From NCBI GenBank assembly GCA_020636095.1, contig JACJYN010000002.1, forward strand, positions 434,001 to 498,000: a stretch of 64,000 bases of DNA, read 5' to 3'. This stretch comes from Lewinellaceae bacterium. GTDB lineage: Bacteria > Bacteroidota > Bacteroidia > Chitinophagales > Saprospiraceae. This document shows positions 29,342-39,545 of this stretch, one piece after another (the first letter of the stretch is position 1; each line of letters begins with the position of its first letter). The position numbers and the translations under genes were made by a program. The notes below the pieces were generated by a model that worked only from the letters and a program-made list of their open reading frames with translations, did not search any database and was not told the DNA's origin.

Positions 29342-30958
29342 CTACCGCACCAACACCACCTCCCCGCTCAGCCGGTACTCTTTCCCATCCACGGTGACAA
29401 CCGTAGCCTGATACACATAGAGCCCGGGCGGAGCCTCCTTGCCCTTTATCCTCCCATCCCATCCGCTGCCGGGGGTATTCGGCGGCGAGGCGGCTTCCGA
29501 CTGGAAGGCCAGGCCGCCCCAGCGGTTGAAGACCTGTAGTTGGAGCACCTCTCGGATGTCCGGCCCGGTAAAGATGGCAAAGCGGTCGTTGCGGCCGTCG
29601 TCATTGGGAGAGAAGGCGTTGGGGATGTAAACTTTATAGGTGTCGAGGATGAGGAGCACCAGGCTGTCGCAACCGTAGTAGGAGGTGAGGGTAGCGTTGT
29701 ACTGCCCGGGTTGGGAGTAAGCCCTGCCGCCGAGTTGCCAGCTTTCACCTTCGAATATTTTGGCGAAGACGGTGTCTGCCGCCTGGCCGATCACCTCCAG
29801 TTCCAGGCGGACGATGCTGTCGCAGTTGTTGACGGTTGTCAAGGTATCCACATACGTCCCGTTTTCCAGCAGATGCCGGCCGCCGAAGAGATAAGATTCC
29901 CCCTGGCAGATCACTTCTTTGAGCTGGCTGGAGGCTACCGGTATCCGATGCCGGTACACGGTGGTGATGCGGCAGCTGTTGGGCCCCAGTATCCGAACCT
30001 GATAGTCGCCTTCTTCTTCGGCTCTTTCCAGGAGGGGCGCGGTTTCTCCCAGGAGGGCCACGCCGTTCCGGTACCACTGGTACAACAAGGTATCGCTCGG
30101 CGGCAGGCTCAGCCCGAAATCATCCGAGCAGGGATGCCCCTGGGCGGTGATCTGAAACCCAAACTCCCTTTCTTCCGCCAGCACCAGTTTATCAAAAAAA
30201 TAGTAAGTGGCCCTATCCAGGGGGGTTTCGGTGCAGTTGGGGCCGATGGCGATGGCGTAGATGTCCTCCTGCGGAATGACATTGATCTCTTTGCGTATCC
30301 ATTGGTTGGCGCCGGTGATCGACACCGCCCCCAGCTGCTTCCAGCCGGGCCCGTTGGTGGGGCAGCCGAAGTCGGGGTTGCCGTTGCCAAACGGCAGGTT
30401 ATTGCAATCGGTAGTCCCGAAAAAAACGATGGAGGTAGTCGGAGAGTTTTGGCGAAAGGTGAACCCCACGTGGAATTCAAAGCGATACGCCACGCCGGCC
30501 CTCAGGGGAGCGGTCAGGCAAGCCCCGGCGTATTCCTTCCAGTTGGGCTGCGGCCCTCCTCCGTTGTTGCCGGCCGGCCGGCCGTTGCGAAACCCCATGC
30601 ATCCCTCTCCATCGGGAAAGGGCAAGGGAGGCGGCAGGTCCGCCCAGCCCATCCAGCTACAGGTATGCAGATAGTCCGTGGTGGGAGCCGAAGCTTGTAT
30701 CCAGCTGGTAGCGCAATTCATCTGAGAGCGGCTGGTAGGGCAGCAATCCCGCTCTTCAAAAGAAGGGTTGGGGATGCGGGAAACCGGGGCTATCTCCGGG
30801 CAGTCACAATCCGGGTCGTTCAGGTCGATCAGGCCGTCGCCGTCGTCATCCAGGGCGTTGTCGCAGATTTCCAGGTTTCTATCCCCATTCGGGGCGGCGG
30901 GCATCAACCCCCATAACAGGGATGCCGAGAGGATGGAGAGTAGGTAAAAAACCTTCAT
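29342..30958 (-). CDS. secreted protein with gliding-motility-type C-terminal domain
   Basis: 538 residues from ATG 30958, with a signal peptide (MKVFYLLSILSASLLWGLMPAA). An acidic, calcium-binding-like stretch follows (CDNALDDDGDGLIDLNDPDC). The middle is a carbohydrate-binding or jelly-roll-like region rich in cysteines, then Ig-like segments with CQGESYLFGGR-type repeats. The C terminus (VYIPNAFSPNDDGRNDRF...LQVFNRWGGLAFQSE...GWDGRIKGKEAPPGLYVYQA) is the CHU_C / gliding-motility-associated domain, a type B sorting signal for T9SS. It is probably a cell-surface or secreted adhesin-like protein; ligand unknown. An upstream in-frame extension to 31087 lacks a signal peptide and was not used. 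Confidence 0.85.
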   Translation of the reverse strand: MKVFYLLSILSASLLWGLMPAAPNGDRNLEICDNALDDDGDGLIDLNDPDCDCPEIAPVSRIPNPSFEERDCCPTSRSQMNCATSWIQASAPTTDYLHTCSWMGWADLPPPLPFPDGEGCMGFRNGRPAGNNGGGPQPNWKEYAGACLTAPLRAGVAYRFEFHVGFTFRQNSPTTSIVFFGTTDCNNLPFGNGNPDFGCPTNGPGWKQLGAVSITGANQWIRKEINVIPQEDIYAIAIGPNCTETPLDRATYYFFDKLVLAEEREFGFQITAQGHPCSDDFGLSLPPSDTLLYQWYRNGVALLGETAPLLERAEEEGDYQVRILGPNSCRITTVYRHRIPVASSQLKEVICQGESYLFGGRHLLENGTYVDTLTTVNNCDSIVRLELEVIGQAADTVFAKIFEGESWQLGGRAYSQPGQYNATLTSYYGCDSLVLLILDTYKVYIPNAFSPNDDGRNDRFAIFTGPDIREVLQLQVFNRWGGLAFQSEAASPPNTPGSGWDGRIKGKEAPPGLYVYQATVVTVDGKEYRLSGEVVLVR

Positions 30959-31107
30959 TGGGGCGTATTTGGGTGTATGGCGGATGTACTCGCCTGAATT
31001 AAATCTAAGGAAAGATGAGCAGGTATTGGGATTTTGTTTTGACGATTTCAATGCGAAGCGCCTGCCCCGAAGTCTATTCGCTTTCAAACCCGGCCTCCAA
31101 ACAAGCT

Positions 31108-31701
31108 CTAAGAGTTGAAGACTTCTTTCAGGTTAATTTCCAGTTCCGGGAAAATGGCGGCTCTTGCTATCTGGTCTTCCGTTAAAGGTTGCAGCCCTAC
31201 GAACCGCATTTCTTCGTTTAGCACGTAGATCAACACTGTTTTTTCTGACGGATTAACCAACCAGTATTCGCGTACGCCTGATTCTTCATACACTTCGTAT
31301 TTATCCCGCATTTCCTTTTTTGAATTCCCCGGCGAAAGAATTTCAATGATCAGGTCCGGAGCGCCAAGACAACCCTTCTCGTCTAATTTTCCATCTCCAC
31401 AAATCACACACAAATCCGGTTGAACAACAGTGTATGTTTCCTCATCGGCTATTTCCTTTTTTTGAGGCAAACGCACATCGAAGGGGGCGGAAAAGGCCTG
31501 GCATTCCTTTTTATCAAAATATTGAAATAGCTGAAGGCTTAGCTGTCGTGAGACCTTTTGATGCTCCGTTCCAGGGGCAGGACTCATTTTGAAAATTTTT
31601 CCTTTGATAAGCTCTACCCGATCCTCAAACTGCCACAGGAGATAATCAGCATAAGAATAGCGCTTATTGCTATTTAATGTGGATAAGATAGTTGAAGGCA
31701 T
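31108..31701 (-). CDS. Uma2-family (DUF820) endonuclease-like protein
   Basis: About 197 residues from ATG 31701 (MPSTILSTLNSNKRYSYADYLL); a start at 31725 adds 8 residues. PD-(D/E)XK-like motifs of the Uma2 family are present: VELIKGKIFKMSPAPGTEHQ, VVQPDLCVICGDGKLDEKGC, APDLIIEILSPGN, and KYEVYEESGVREYWLVNP. Such genes are frequent in Bacteroidota and cyanobacteria, and their cellular role is unclear. It stands alone between the CHU_C gene and the 2122-residue gene. Confidence 0.85.
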   Translation of the reverse strand: MPSTILSTLNSNKRYSYADYLLWQFEDRVELIKGKIFKMSPAPGTEHQKVSRQLSLQLFQYFDKKECQAFSAPFDVRLPQKKEIADEETYTVVQPDLCVICGDGKLDEKGCLGAPDLIIEILSPGNSKKEMRDKYEVYEESGVREYWLVNPSEKTVLIYVLNEEMRFVGLQPLTEDQIARAAIFPELEINLKEVFNS

Positions 31702-31843
31702 GTTAGACTTTTTCCAAAAATACAAGAAATACAGATAACGATCAATATAGGGCCCAAATTCCGGGCGTTGGGGAAATTAAGAGCTTGTTCAATGTATATT
31801 TCCTTATCCAGGTTCTGGCATTAGGCTCACGCTGAATAAGAAA

Positions 31844-31875
31844 GCCCGGGCAGCTCAACGAAGAGCTACCCGGGC
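31844..31875 (-). terminator. strong hairpin downstream of the 2122-residue gene
   Basis: GCCCGGGCAGCTC (31844-31856) pairs with GAGCTACCCGGGC (31863-31875) apart from one G-U type position. On the minus strand it is followed by TTTCTTATTC. It lies about 190 bp past the stop of the large gene and probably ends its transcript. Confidence 0.65.
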
Positions 31876-31890
31876 AGTATAGTTAAACTT

Positions 31891-32053
31891 AGAGCGTGTT
31901 GGGGATTTACCCTTTGGCCTGCAAATGTGCATCTTTTGAACCTCATTTCGCCATTTTTTCGCCACGTAGCGATGCTATGCGGCTCAAAAATGGCTTCCTG
32001 AGAACCAAAATCTGCTCATTTTCGACATCAAAAGTAAATCCCCAACACGCTCT
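31891..32053. repeat. hairpin element with AGAGC...GCTCT ends
   Basis: A perfect 20-bp stem: AGAGCGTGTTGGGGATTTAC at 31891-31910 pairs with 32034-32053. The 123-bp interior (GGCCTGCAAATGT..., central GTAGCGATGCTATGC) has no ORF and shares motifs with the element at 47072-47235. It sits between the stop codon of the 2122-residue gene and its probable terminator. Confidence 0.7.
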
Positions 32054-32062
32054 TAAGAAAAA

Positions 32063-35000
32063 TTATTCAATAAGGATCATCTTCCGGGTAGCCGTGTAGC
32101 GGGTTGTCTCTACCGTGTAGTACAGGATACCGGAGGCCGGCAGCTCGTTGGAACGAGCCACCAGGTTGTTGTACCCTTTGACACCATCCATGCGAACCAG
32201 TTTCAGTACTTTCCCGGTTACGTCACTTATCGTTATCGTCACCTTGTCATCAGCCGGGAGGTTGAAGCCGATCACCGTTTCGCCCTTGAAGGGGTTCGGC
32301 GTATTCTGATACAGCTCAAATTGATCTCCCGGGGCCACGTCAGAACCACTGAAGCGGATCGCAACGTCCAGGAACTCGCCACGGGTGTTGTAAGCTTCCG
32401 CTTTGGTCACCTGGGAACCTACGCTCAGCAACTCGCTCAGTTGTCCGTTCGCCGTTGCGCGGAATACGAGGCTGAACATCGTGGAGGCCGGAAGTTGGAA
32501 GCCGGAAGCCGGAAGTTGGTTCCAGCTGGTCGTGATGAGGCCTTCGTTGGCGTAAACCAGGCCGAAGTTCTCCTCTTTCACTTCTCCTTCGATGATGTCC
32601 AACAGTTCCAGTGCCTGGTTGTCAAACGTCAGGGTAGCCTGGTAGCCTTCGATGGCAGCGATATCGGCAGCCGTGAAGCGGACCGTGTACTCGTTGCCGG
32701 CTTTTACTTCGGCATCCTTCACGCTGAAGGCAAACGTACCGGCCACCGTGCGGCCTTCAACGCCGGCCAGGCTGCGCGTCTGTGCATCCAGGTTGACGTC
32801 CCCGATCTTGACGGCTACAAAATCAGCGTTGTTGATGCCGGTTCCCGGTAAGTTGTTAATGTTGATAATTTCCGGGAAGACCTCAAACCAGGGGTTGTTC
32901 GGGCGTGGGAAGACGTAAGAACGCTTCACAAAACGCCAGCTGCTGTTGTTGCTCATCTGTGTATCGATCGACAGGATCAGCTTGCGCAGCTGGATCAGGT
33001 CGAGGGTGGTGATCGACTTGCTGTTGTTCACGTCGGCGGCGATCATCTTGTACGGGCTGTTCAGCGGCTGGACGCCCAGGATGTGCTTGCTGATCAGCAC
33101 CAGGTCGAAGGTGGACACCCCGTTGAGGTAGTCTCCGTTGCGGCTCGGTGTGATGGAATAATCGTAGCCTCCCAACAAGTCGTTGAAGCTGTAGGCGCCG
33201 GTGCTGCCCGTCATCATAGTGGCGGACGCCTGGCCGGAAAGGCTTACCCTTACCTCTTCAACCGCATTGTTCATCTCGGTGGCAATCGCACCGGCAGCGC
33301 CAACGGCCAGCGGGCCGGCGCCACAAATGTTCATGTTGTCCTGCACCAGGATGTAGGTCTCACAGAAGTCGCTGTTGCCGGCGCCATCGTAAGCCCAGAT
33401 CTCCACTACCAGTGTGCCGGTATCGGCGCAGGTAAGCATGATGCCGGTAGAATCTACGTTCGGGGCATCGCCGGCCCGGTTGATGGAGTACTTGATCGGG
33501 CCGGTACAATCCGAAGAGGCGGACACGATGAAATCACTTGCCCAGATACCCATACGGCCTTCGTCGGGAATGTCATCGCCGTTGTTGTCGAACGGCATCA
33601 GCTCAATAGCCAGGCCGTTGATACATATCGGCGACGGCGCTTTGCAGTCTACGACGCAGAAGTCCAGCAGCTCGCTGTTCACATTGCCGCAGCCGTCTTC
33701 TACATGTACTTCGAAGGCGTGGCAACCGATCGGGAAGCGGCCGTTCAGCTGGTAGTTCGGGTAAGCGCCCGTCAGCCTGAAGTCATCAAACAGGCCATCC
33801 GTCAGGGTCAACAGGTTGGCGTCGATGGTGCCATCGGCGCCGGCATCCAGGAATACTTTAATGGTCAGGTCATTCGGCGTACAGTTCTCGAAGATCGTGA
33901 ACGGCAGGCCCACCAGGCCGGTGCAGTTTACGTTGTCGTAAGAGCAGAAGTCCTGCGGCGTAGCCGTGATCTCCGGATCGATGTTGTCGTATACCTTGAT
34001 GAGCTGAGTGTACTGGAAGAAGCCTCCGTCGTAATCCACCTTGCGCCAGAAATCATCGATGCCGTTGCAAATGTTCTGGAAGGCCAGCGGTACGTTGTTG
34101 GGTTCTGTTTCGTTGTTGTCGCGGTCGATGTAGGTGTAACCACCCGGGCGGTGCAGGACCCATACGGCCTCGTCGCCAGGCTGGCCGTCGCAGTCTTCAT
34201 CGCGGCCGACCACATACGGGTCGGATTCGCCGTCGTACTGGCACCAGTTGACCACCTTCCACTTGCGGAAGATTTTGTAGCACTCGTTGCCGGAGGCGGA
34301 GAAGAACTCATCGGTATGATTCACCGCCAGCAGGTCGCAACCGATCTCATTGTAAATAACGCTATCGGGCTCCACCACACCGCAGATAGCTGCGGCATCC
34401 TTCGGAAACTTGATCTCGTAATTGTGTACTTCCCGGATGGTGACGATCTGCTGGCAGAAGTTGGTGCTTTCGTTGCCATGGATGTCCACGGCCCTAAAGC
34501 GGCGGATGATCGTGCCAAAACCACACTCCAGGTTGGCTACCGGCGGCAGTTCGCGCTCGTAAGCGCCACAGTTGTCGGCGGAAGTAGCATCTCCGAACAA
34601 CTGCTGCAGTTGCAGGGTGTCGGTGGCGTGGAAATTGTAGGGCAGGTCATCACAGTCAACAGATGTGTTGTGCGGTGCATAGCAGTAAGGGCGCACCTTT
34701 TCTTCAGGTACGATCTCCAGCCAGCAGGTATTGATATTGCCGGATTTATCGATAACGCGCATTTCAATCGTAACCCGGACGCCGACGTCACAGCAGAAGA
34801 AGTCTACATACGGGCCCCAGTTGGAGAAACCGTTGCCGCAGGTGTAGTTGATGATGTCAAACTTGTTGCGGCGTACTTCTACGCGGTCGATCTCGCAGTT
34901 GTCGTTGGAGCCTTCGTCGATGTCGGTAGCATAAATACGAGCCAGGTTTTGGCCGCCGATCGATATGTTGAGGTTGTCGTCGCAGATCGCGGTCGGTTCA

Positions 35001-38000
35001 ATCTGGTCCTTGACGGAGAACGGACAATACACCACGGCCTTGTTGCCACAGTCATCTTCCACTGTGTAACGGAAGAAGTGGTTGCCCACCGGAATACCGC
35101 TAACCAGGCGGTTCGGAGCGTTCCAAAGAACGGTTCTGACCACCACCGTATCGGTGCGGGTGCCGGTAACGATACCGTACTGGTTCACCACCTGTACCTG
35201 CACCTGGGTAACGATCTCACTCTTGACCCGGTAGCTGGAACAGTTGTCGGTTACCGTCGGCAACGGCACAGAGAAGGCGGCCGTGCAGGAGAAGGGGCTG
35301 GTGGAGAAAACCAGCGGGTCCAGGCTGCCGTCCCAGTCATAATCCTGGCCGGGGCAGGTAACGGTGGGTGCGGAAAAGTCGCCCACTTTAATGATCTGGT
35401 CAAAGTGGATAAAGGGGCTCGGCCCACACCAATCGAGGATATCCCAGGTACGGACAAACTTATAGGCGCCGCTACATACATCGATTATCGGCCCGTCAGA
35501 GAAAGAAGCACCAATATTGCAGTAGCTGTCCTGAAGGTTGAAAATACCGCTGACTGTAACCACAAAAGGATAACCGGTTGCCTCGGGAGCCGGGTTGCCA
35601 TTGGCCAGCACCGGATAGTCCTGATCGCACTCGATCGGAGCGGTGAACGGAGGCATCTGGATATCTCCAAGGCCGGGGCGGTTCAGAGTGATCGCCTGAG
35701 TGCAGGTAGAAACGTTGCCTTTATCATCTACTGCCCGGAAGGTGCGGGTAATGATAATAGGTGCACAATCGCCGCCGGCGCTGTAGGTATCGACAAAGGA
35801 AATAGCGACATTATCGTCGCAGTTATCGGTAGCAGTTGCCCGGCCGGTGATATTCAGGCTGGCCGGGTTATTATAGATCAGGTCAAAATCTTCACAGAAC
35901 AGGGGCAGCGAGATCTGGCGCTGGCTGGTTGGAAAGCCGGTGAAGGTCGTATCATATTGCCAGGACCAGTCGACTGGGTCTTGCTGAGCGTCAAAGTCCC
36001 ACTCTCCCAGCCAGCCGGCGCCATCACTGAAGACCACCCAATCGTAGGCGCCCGTATCGTTCGCGTTGAAGGTGGAAGTGAACAGGTAATACGTTTCATA
36101 CTTGCGAAGCGGCAATGTGATCCGCACCACGGGATCAAACAAACCGCCAATCGGCCCCTGGTTGCCACCTATACCACCCACGCCATTGATAACCAAAAAG
36201 TTATCATCTACCTGAGCAATGATATTCTCACAGGGGTTAGCGGGGTTGAAGCTACCCTGGTAAACCGCTACAAAACCGTCGCTAGCGAAGTTGTGATCCA
36301 GGTAAAAAGTGAAGAAGTCGTCTTCACTCACCTGAAACGGAATGAGTTCATAGTAATGGTTGCCGGCCTGCGTGCCGGAGCCGTCGATAAGGCAGGAGTA
36401 GTTGTTCAGCACGAGCCGGGGGTCACTGGTAGTCAGGTTGCCACTAAGGGTATGCACCGTCTGTGTGATCGTTCCGTTGCTGGTAGGGGCTGGGCAGGCC
36501 AGTACCGGCTTGGTTTTATCTTCACCGGTGATGAAGCCCCAGCAGGGAAGGAAACCCGGTACCGGCGTGACGCCCGGGCGCAGGCTTACTTCGTAAATGA
36601 ATTGGCCGTGGCCGTCGAGGATGGGCCCGTTGGTGGGGTCGTCATCGTTGACGATCGTCACCTGGAAATCATCTTCGGAAAGGCAGCCGAACTGGCCTTG
36701 CAACACCATACCCGGAGTAATGAAACGCTGACAGTTAGCATCCAGGGTCAAATTGAGGTTGTCGTTGCAGGCCAGGTTGGTCGGCGCTGCCGCCGGCCGG
36801 GTGACCACGATGAAGAAGTCTTCCTGGCGGATGTTGCCGGCGGCATCCTGTGCAGTGATCAGAATCTGATAGGCGCCGGGGTTGAAAACGCCTACGAAGG
36901 TATCGCCACCCGGCGAATCGAGTACGATACCGCCTACGTTGGCCGGGCTTACCGTTACAGTAAAATTGGATCCCGGAACGAGCGTCGGGCCAAATACCTG
37001 ATCCCCATCGCAGTTGTCGGTAACCGTTACTTCAAAGAAGACAGTCGCCGGGTTCGGGTCGCAGGCATTGAGCGCTACGTTGATATCCTGAGAGGGATAA
37101 ATGATGAGCGGCGCCCAGGTATCCGGCTGCCCGACTACCTCGAGGGTGGCGTCCACCTGGCGAAAGTTGTTGGCGCCATCGGTATAGGAAGCGGTCAGCA
37201 CGCCCCCATCATCGTTCATCCCCAGCATGCGGGTGAACTCAAAATAGCCCTGAGCCGGGTCGCTGCCCGGAAGTGGGGTCAGCGTCACCATGCCGGAACC
37301 ATTATTATAACGGAAGGAAGCGCCGTTGATCGTACCGTCGCAATCATCCGTAATGGTGATGGCGAAACGGGCCGGCACCTGCGTTTCACAAGCGGGCAGC
37401 AGGTAGGTAAGGTTGCCCGGCATTTGAATATCCGGAAGTTGGTTCGCATCCTGCACTACCGTGAACAGGGTCTGCACCGTCACTCCACGGAAAGAAACGG
37501 AGACCGGATAAATACCGGGAGCGAGGTTGCCGGTAGCTTCGAAGAAGGCAAAGCCATCTTCTTCCTGAACATAGGTAACTGCCAGCGGGGCGCCCAGGAG
37601 GGTGATCTGCCCCATCAGGTTATCGTTGGCGGCGATCGAACAGTCGTAAATATTACCGGTGAAGAATACGGAGGCGCTGGGCTGACAAGCCGGAATCGAA
37701 AACTGCCCGTTGCCGGAAAGGTCAACGATGGGGTCCGGGACAGGAGCCTGGTTGACCGTGACCGAGAAGCTGTAACTGGCTACGTTGTTGTCATCATCGG
37801 TAGCAGTATAGGATACCGTGTAAGGGCTGCCGGCCGCCGACAAGAGGGAGCCACTGGCCGGGCCGCCGCTGTGGGTGAGGATGGGCGACAGGTCGCAATC
37901 ATCCACTGCCGTTACCGTCCAATTGACCGGAACGCCGTTCTGGTCACAACTGGGCACTTCCACTACCATGTTGCCGGGGCCGTAGATTTGCGGCGCCCGC

Positions 38001-38431
38001 ACGTCATCTATGATGATCGTATAAGTTTGTGTTTCCGAGCCGCTGGGGCCATCCTTCCGAATCGTGAGGGTGTTGGCGCCAACGGCGGCAATGACATCCA
38101 GCACATACGTCTGGCCACCGCCCAGAATCATCAGGCTGGCGTCAGGATTCACGCTCGTTGAAGTCGTACTCGTAGTGATGTAAGCAGTTGCAGTAGCCGG
38201 GCCGGAGAGGTCAAACACCGATACCGTCCACTGGAACTGATAGCCGCATTCTCCCTCGGGAAGCACCTTGGTTATCGACGAGGCGGGCGTTAAGCCGGCA
38301 GCGTCAAACACAACCAGCTGCGGAGGCTGGGCGTAAGCTTGCTGGGCGCCCAAAAAGCCGAACACCAGCAAAAATGCCAGTGCCTTAACCCATTGGAAAG
38401 GAGAAACGCAAGTAAAATTTGTTTTTTCCAT
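32063..38431 (-). CDS. giant T9SS cargo protein: Ig/HYR-like repeats, dockerin, cohesin-like domain
   Basis: 2122 residues, unbroken. A signal peptide (LAFLLVFGFLGAQQAYAQ) leads a long series of Ig/HYR-like domains, recognised by recurring signatures such as VTDNCDGDQ, TATDNCDDNV, ITDDCDGTI and YTATDDDNNVASYSFSVTV. Around residues 1767-1823 is a type I dockerin-like pair (NGVSTFDLVLISKHILG; AADVNNSKSITTLDLIQLRKLIL). Around 1897-2030 a cohesin-like fold follows (AGNEYTVRFTAADIAAIEGYQATLTFDNQALELL). The C terminus (FELYQNTPNPFKGETVIGFNL...GILYYTVETTRYTATRKMILIE) is a T9SS type A sorting domain. It is an extracellular structural or adhesive protein; the true partner is unknown. Confidence 0.9.
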   Translation of the reverse strand: MEKTNFTCVSPFQWVKALAFLLVFGFLGAQQAYAQPPQLVVFDAAGLTPASSITKVLPEGECGYQFQWTVSVFDLSGPATATAYITTSTTSTSVNPDASLMILGGGQTYVLDVIAAVGANTLTIRKDGPSGSETQTYTIIIDDVRAPQIYGPGNMVVEVPSCDQNGVPVNWTVTAVDDCDLSPILTHSGGPASGSLLSAAGSPYTVSYTATDDDNNVASYSFSVTVNQAPVPDPIVDLSGNGQFSIPACQPSASVFFTGNIYDCSIAANDNLMGQITLLGAPLAVTYVQEEDGFAFFEATGNLAPGIYPVSVSFRGVTVQTLFTVVQDANQLPDIQMPGNLTYLLPACETQVPARFAITITDDCDGTINGASFRYNNGSGMVTLTPLPGSDPAQGYFEFTRMLGMNDDGGVLTASYTDGANNFRQVDATLEVVGQPDTWAPLIIYPSQDINVALNACDPNPATVFFEVTVTDNCDGDQVFGPTLVPGSNFTVTVSPANVGGIVLDSPGGDTFVGVFNPGAYQILITAQDAAGNIRQEDFFIVVTRPAAAPTNLACNDNLNLTLDANCQRFITPGMVLQGQFGCLSEDDFQVTIVNDDDPTNGPILDGHGQFIYEVSLRPGVTPVPGFLPCWGFITGEDKTKPVLACPAPTSNGTITQTVHTLSGNLTTSDPRLVLNNYSCLIDGSGTQAGNHYYELIPFQVSEDDFFTFYLDHNFASDGFVAVYQGSFNPANPCENIIAQVDDNFLVINGVGGIGGNQGPIGGLFDPVVRITLPLRKYETYYLFTSTFNANDTGAYDWVVFSDGAGWLGEWDFDAQQDPVDWSWQYDTTFTGFPTSQRQISLPLFCEDFDLIYNNPASLNITGRATATDNCDDNVAISFVDTYSAGGDCAPIIITRTFRAVDDKGNVSTCTQAITLNRPGLGDIQMPPFTAPIECDQDYPVLANGNPAPEATGYPFVVTVSGIFNLQDSYCNIGASFSDGPIIDVCSGAYKFVRTWDILDWCGPSPFIHFDQIIKVGDFSAPTVTCPGQDYDWDGSLDPLVFSTSPFSCTAAFSVPLPTVTDNCSSYRVKSEIVTQVQVQVVNQYGIVTGTRTDTVVVRTVLWNAPNRLVSGIPVGNHFFRYTVEDDCGNKAVVYCPFSVKDQIEPTAICDDNLNISIGGQNLARIYATDIDEGSNDNCEIDRVEVRRNKFDIINYTCGNGFSNWGPYVDFFCCDVGVRVTIEMRVIDKSGNINTCWLEIVPEEKVRPYCYAPHNTSVDCDDLPYNFHATDTLQLQQLFGDATSADNCGAYERELPPVANLECGFGTIIRRFRAVDIHGNESTNFCQQIVTIREVHNYEIKFPKDAAAICGVVEPDSVIYNEIGCDLLAVNHTDEFFSASGNECYKIFRKWKVVNWCQYDGESDPYVVGRDEDCDGQPGDEAVWVLHRPGGYTYIDRDNNETEPNNVPLAFQNICNGIDDFWRKVDYDGGFFQYTQLIKVYDNIDPEITATPQDFCSYDNVNCTGLVGLPFTIFENCTPNDLTIKVFLDAGADGTIDANLLTLTDGLFDDFRLTGAYPNYQLNGRFPIGCHAFEVHVEDGCGNVNSELLDFCVVDCKAPSPICINGLAIELMPFDNNGDDIPDEGRMGIWASDFIVSASSDCTGPIKYSINRAGDAPNVDSTGIMLTCADTGTLVVEIWAYDGAGNSDFCETYILVQDNMNICGAGPLAVGAAGAIATEMNNAVEEVRVSLSGQASATMMTGSTGAYSFNDLLGGYDYSITPSRNGDYLNGVSTFDLVLISKHILGVQPLNSPYKMIAADVNNSKSITTLDLIQLRKLILSIDTQMSNNSSWRFVKRSYVFPRPNNPWFEVFPEIININNLPGTGINNADFVAVKIGDVNLDAQTRSLAGVEGRTVAGTFAFSVKDAEVKAGNEYTVRFTAADIAAIEGYQATLTFDNQALELLDIIEGEVKEENFGLVYANEGLITTSWNQLPASGFQLPASTMFSLVFRATANGQLSELLSVGSQVTKAEAYNTRGEFLDVAIRFSGSDVAPGDQFELYQNTPNPFKGETVIGFNLPADDKVTITISDVTGKVLKLVRMDGVKGYNNLVARSNELPASGILYYTVETTRYTATRKMILIE

Positions 38432-38974
38432 AAGATCACAATTTGTTTAAAATAAAAATGACTATTAAAATTCAGGTCATACTAAATGATAGAGCGCCCC
38501 TACCCTCCCGGAAGGACAAAACCTTCAACGGAAGCCACTATCGTATGGGCTATCCTGCTCCAAATAGCAGCAGCCCGCGCAAAGGGCGCCGGTGCAACAC
38601 ATGCCCGCAGCTGAACCAGCTTATCTGGTTAGCAAACGGGCACAAGGATCAGCCTTACTGTCGTTTGGGAATAGTACGTGTAGTATTTGAAGGAAAGCAA
38701 GCGTGTGGGCGGTGAACTGCCCGGGTCAATTCAATGTGTAATTTTTTGTTCATGGGATTGTTGTTGAGCATCAAAAAACAGTACACTCATTCAATATCAT
38801 CAGGCCCTTTTCCAAAAGCCTTCTTAAAGGATCAAGCCAAAGCTTGTCCCGGTAACGGCAGCTACTGTTTTAAACTCCGAGCCACCTTGTGGGTACAAAT
38901 ATATATCAACTTTATTTATGCTTTATACCCTGATAAAGGTATTTGTGCAGTTCTAATGTCTTTCTAATCTTTCT

Positions 38975-39062
38975 CTAAGGGGAGGAGTGAGGAGTGAGGA
39001 GTGAGGAGTGGGGAGGGAAGGAGTGAGGGGGTGAGGAGTGAGGGGTGAGGAGTGAGCGGGGG
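38975..39062. repeat. imperfect GAGGAGT minisatellite
   Basis: About 88 bp made of variable units of GAGGAGTGAGGAGTGAG, interrupted by GGGAGGGAAGG and GCGGGG. It is purine-only on the plus strand and lacks coding signature. Confidence 0.7.
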
Positions 39063-39144
39063 AGAGAGGGAGTAGCCGTTCAATCCGACGGTCCTTTCGC
39101 GTAAGGCGAGATCAGGTTCAGCATGAATGTGGCAATTCCTGGCC

Positions 39145-39545
39145 CGGCCCAAAGGGCCAGTATATATTAGCGCGGGGCAACGCCCCGTGCTCGATTGCAC
39201 GGCAACAGCCTGCGGCCTGAAAGGCCAACATAAATCCTGCCGGGAAGATAAGTAGCCGGACAGTTTTAAATTTAGTTTAATGTTGCACTCGCGGGCGTCC
39301 CCGCCTACTGTACCCGTATGGCCGGCCGGCACGCCCGGCCGTGCTATCAATACGTAAAATAAACAGGTCCGACTACTTAGGGTTCTTGAGGCCATGCTGG
39401 CCTGCCTGGGATAAAGGCTATCCGGTTTATGTCGCCCTTTCAGGGCGCAAAGCGGCATGGCGCCTTTTCGCATCGGGCGTTGCCCGATGCTAAGTTATGC
39501 CAGCCCTTCGGGCTGGGCAGGCTCAGCAGGCTAGCAAAGGTATCA
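39145..39545. repeat. block of short GC-rich hairpins
   Basis: Successive small palindromes: TGGCCCGGCCCAAAGGGCCA, GCGCGGGGCAACGCCCCGTGC, GGCCTGAAAGGCC, GCGCCC-like CGCCCTTTCAGGGCG (about 39430), GCATCGGGCGTTGCCCGATGC and CAGCCCTTCGGGCTG. The pattern is typical of REP-like intergenic filler in this lineage; no ORF is supported. Confidence 0.5.

Noticed and set aside
29540..30916. A 458-codon plus-strand frame opposite the CHU_C gene
   Set aside because: Antisense shadow with no domain signature, while the minus strand has a signal peptide and a recognisable C-terminal domain.
33083..38161. A 1692-codon plus-strand open frame opposite the 2122-residue gene
   Set aside because: It is antisense to a gene with clear signal peptide, domains and sorting sequence, is low in recognisable motifs, and arises from the biased codon use of the real strand.
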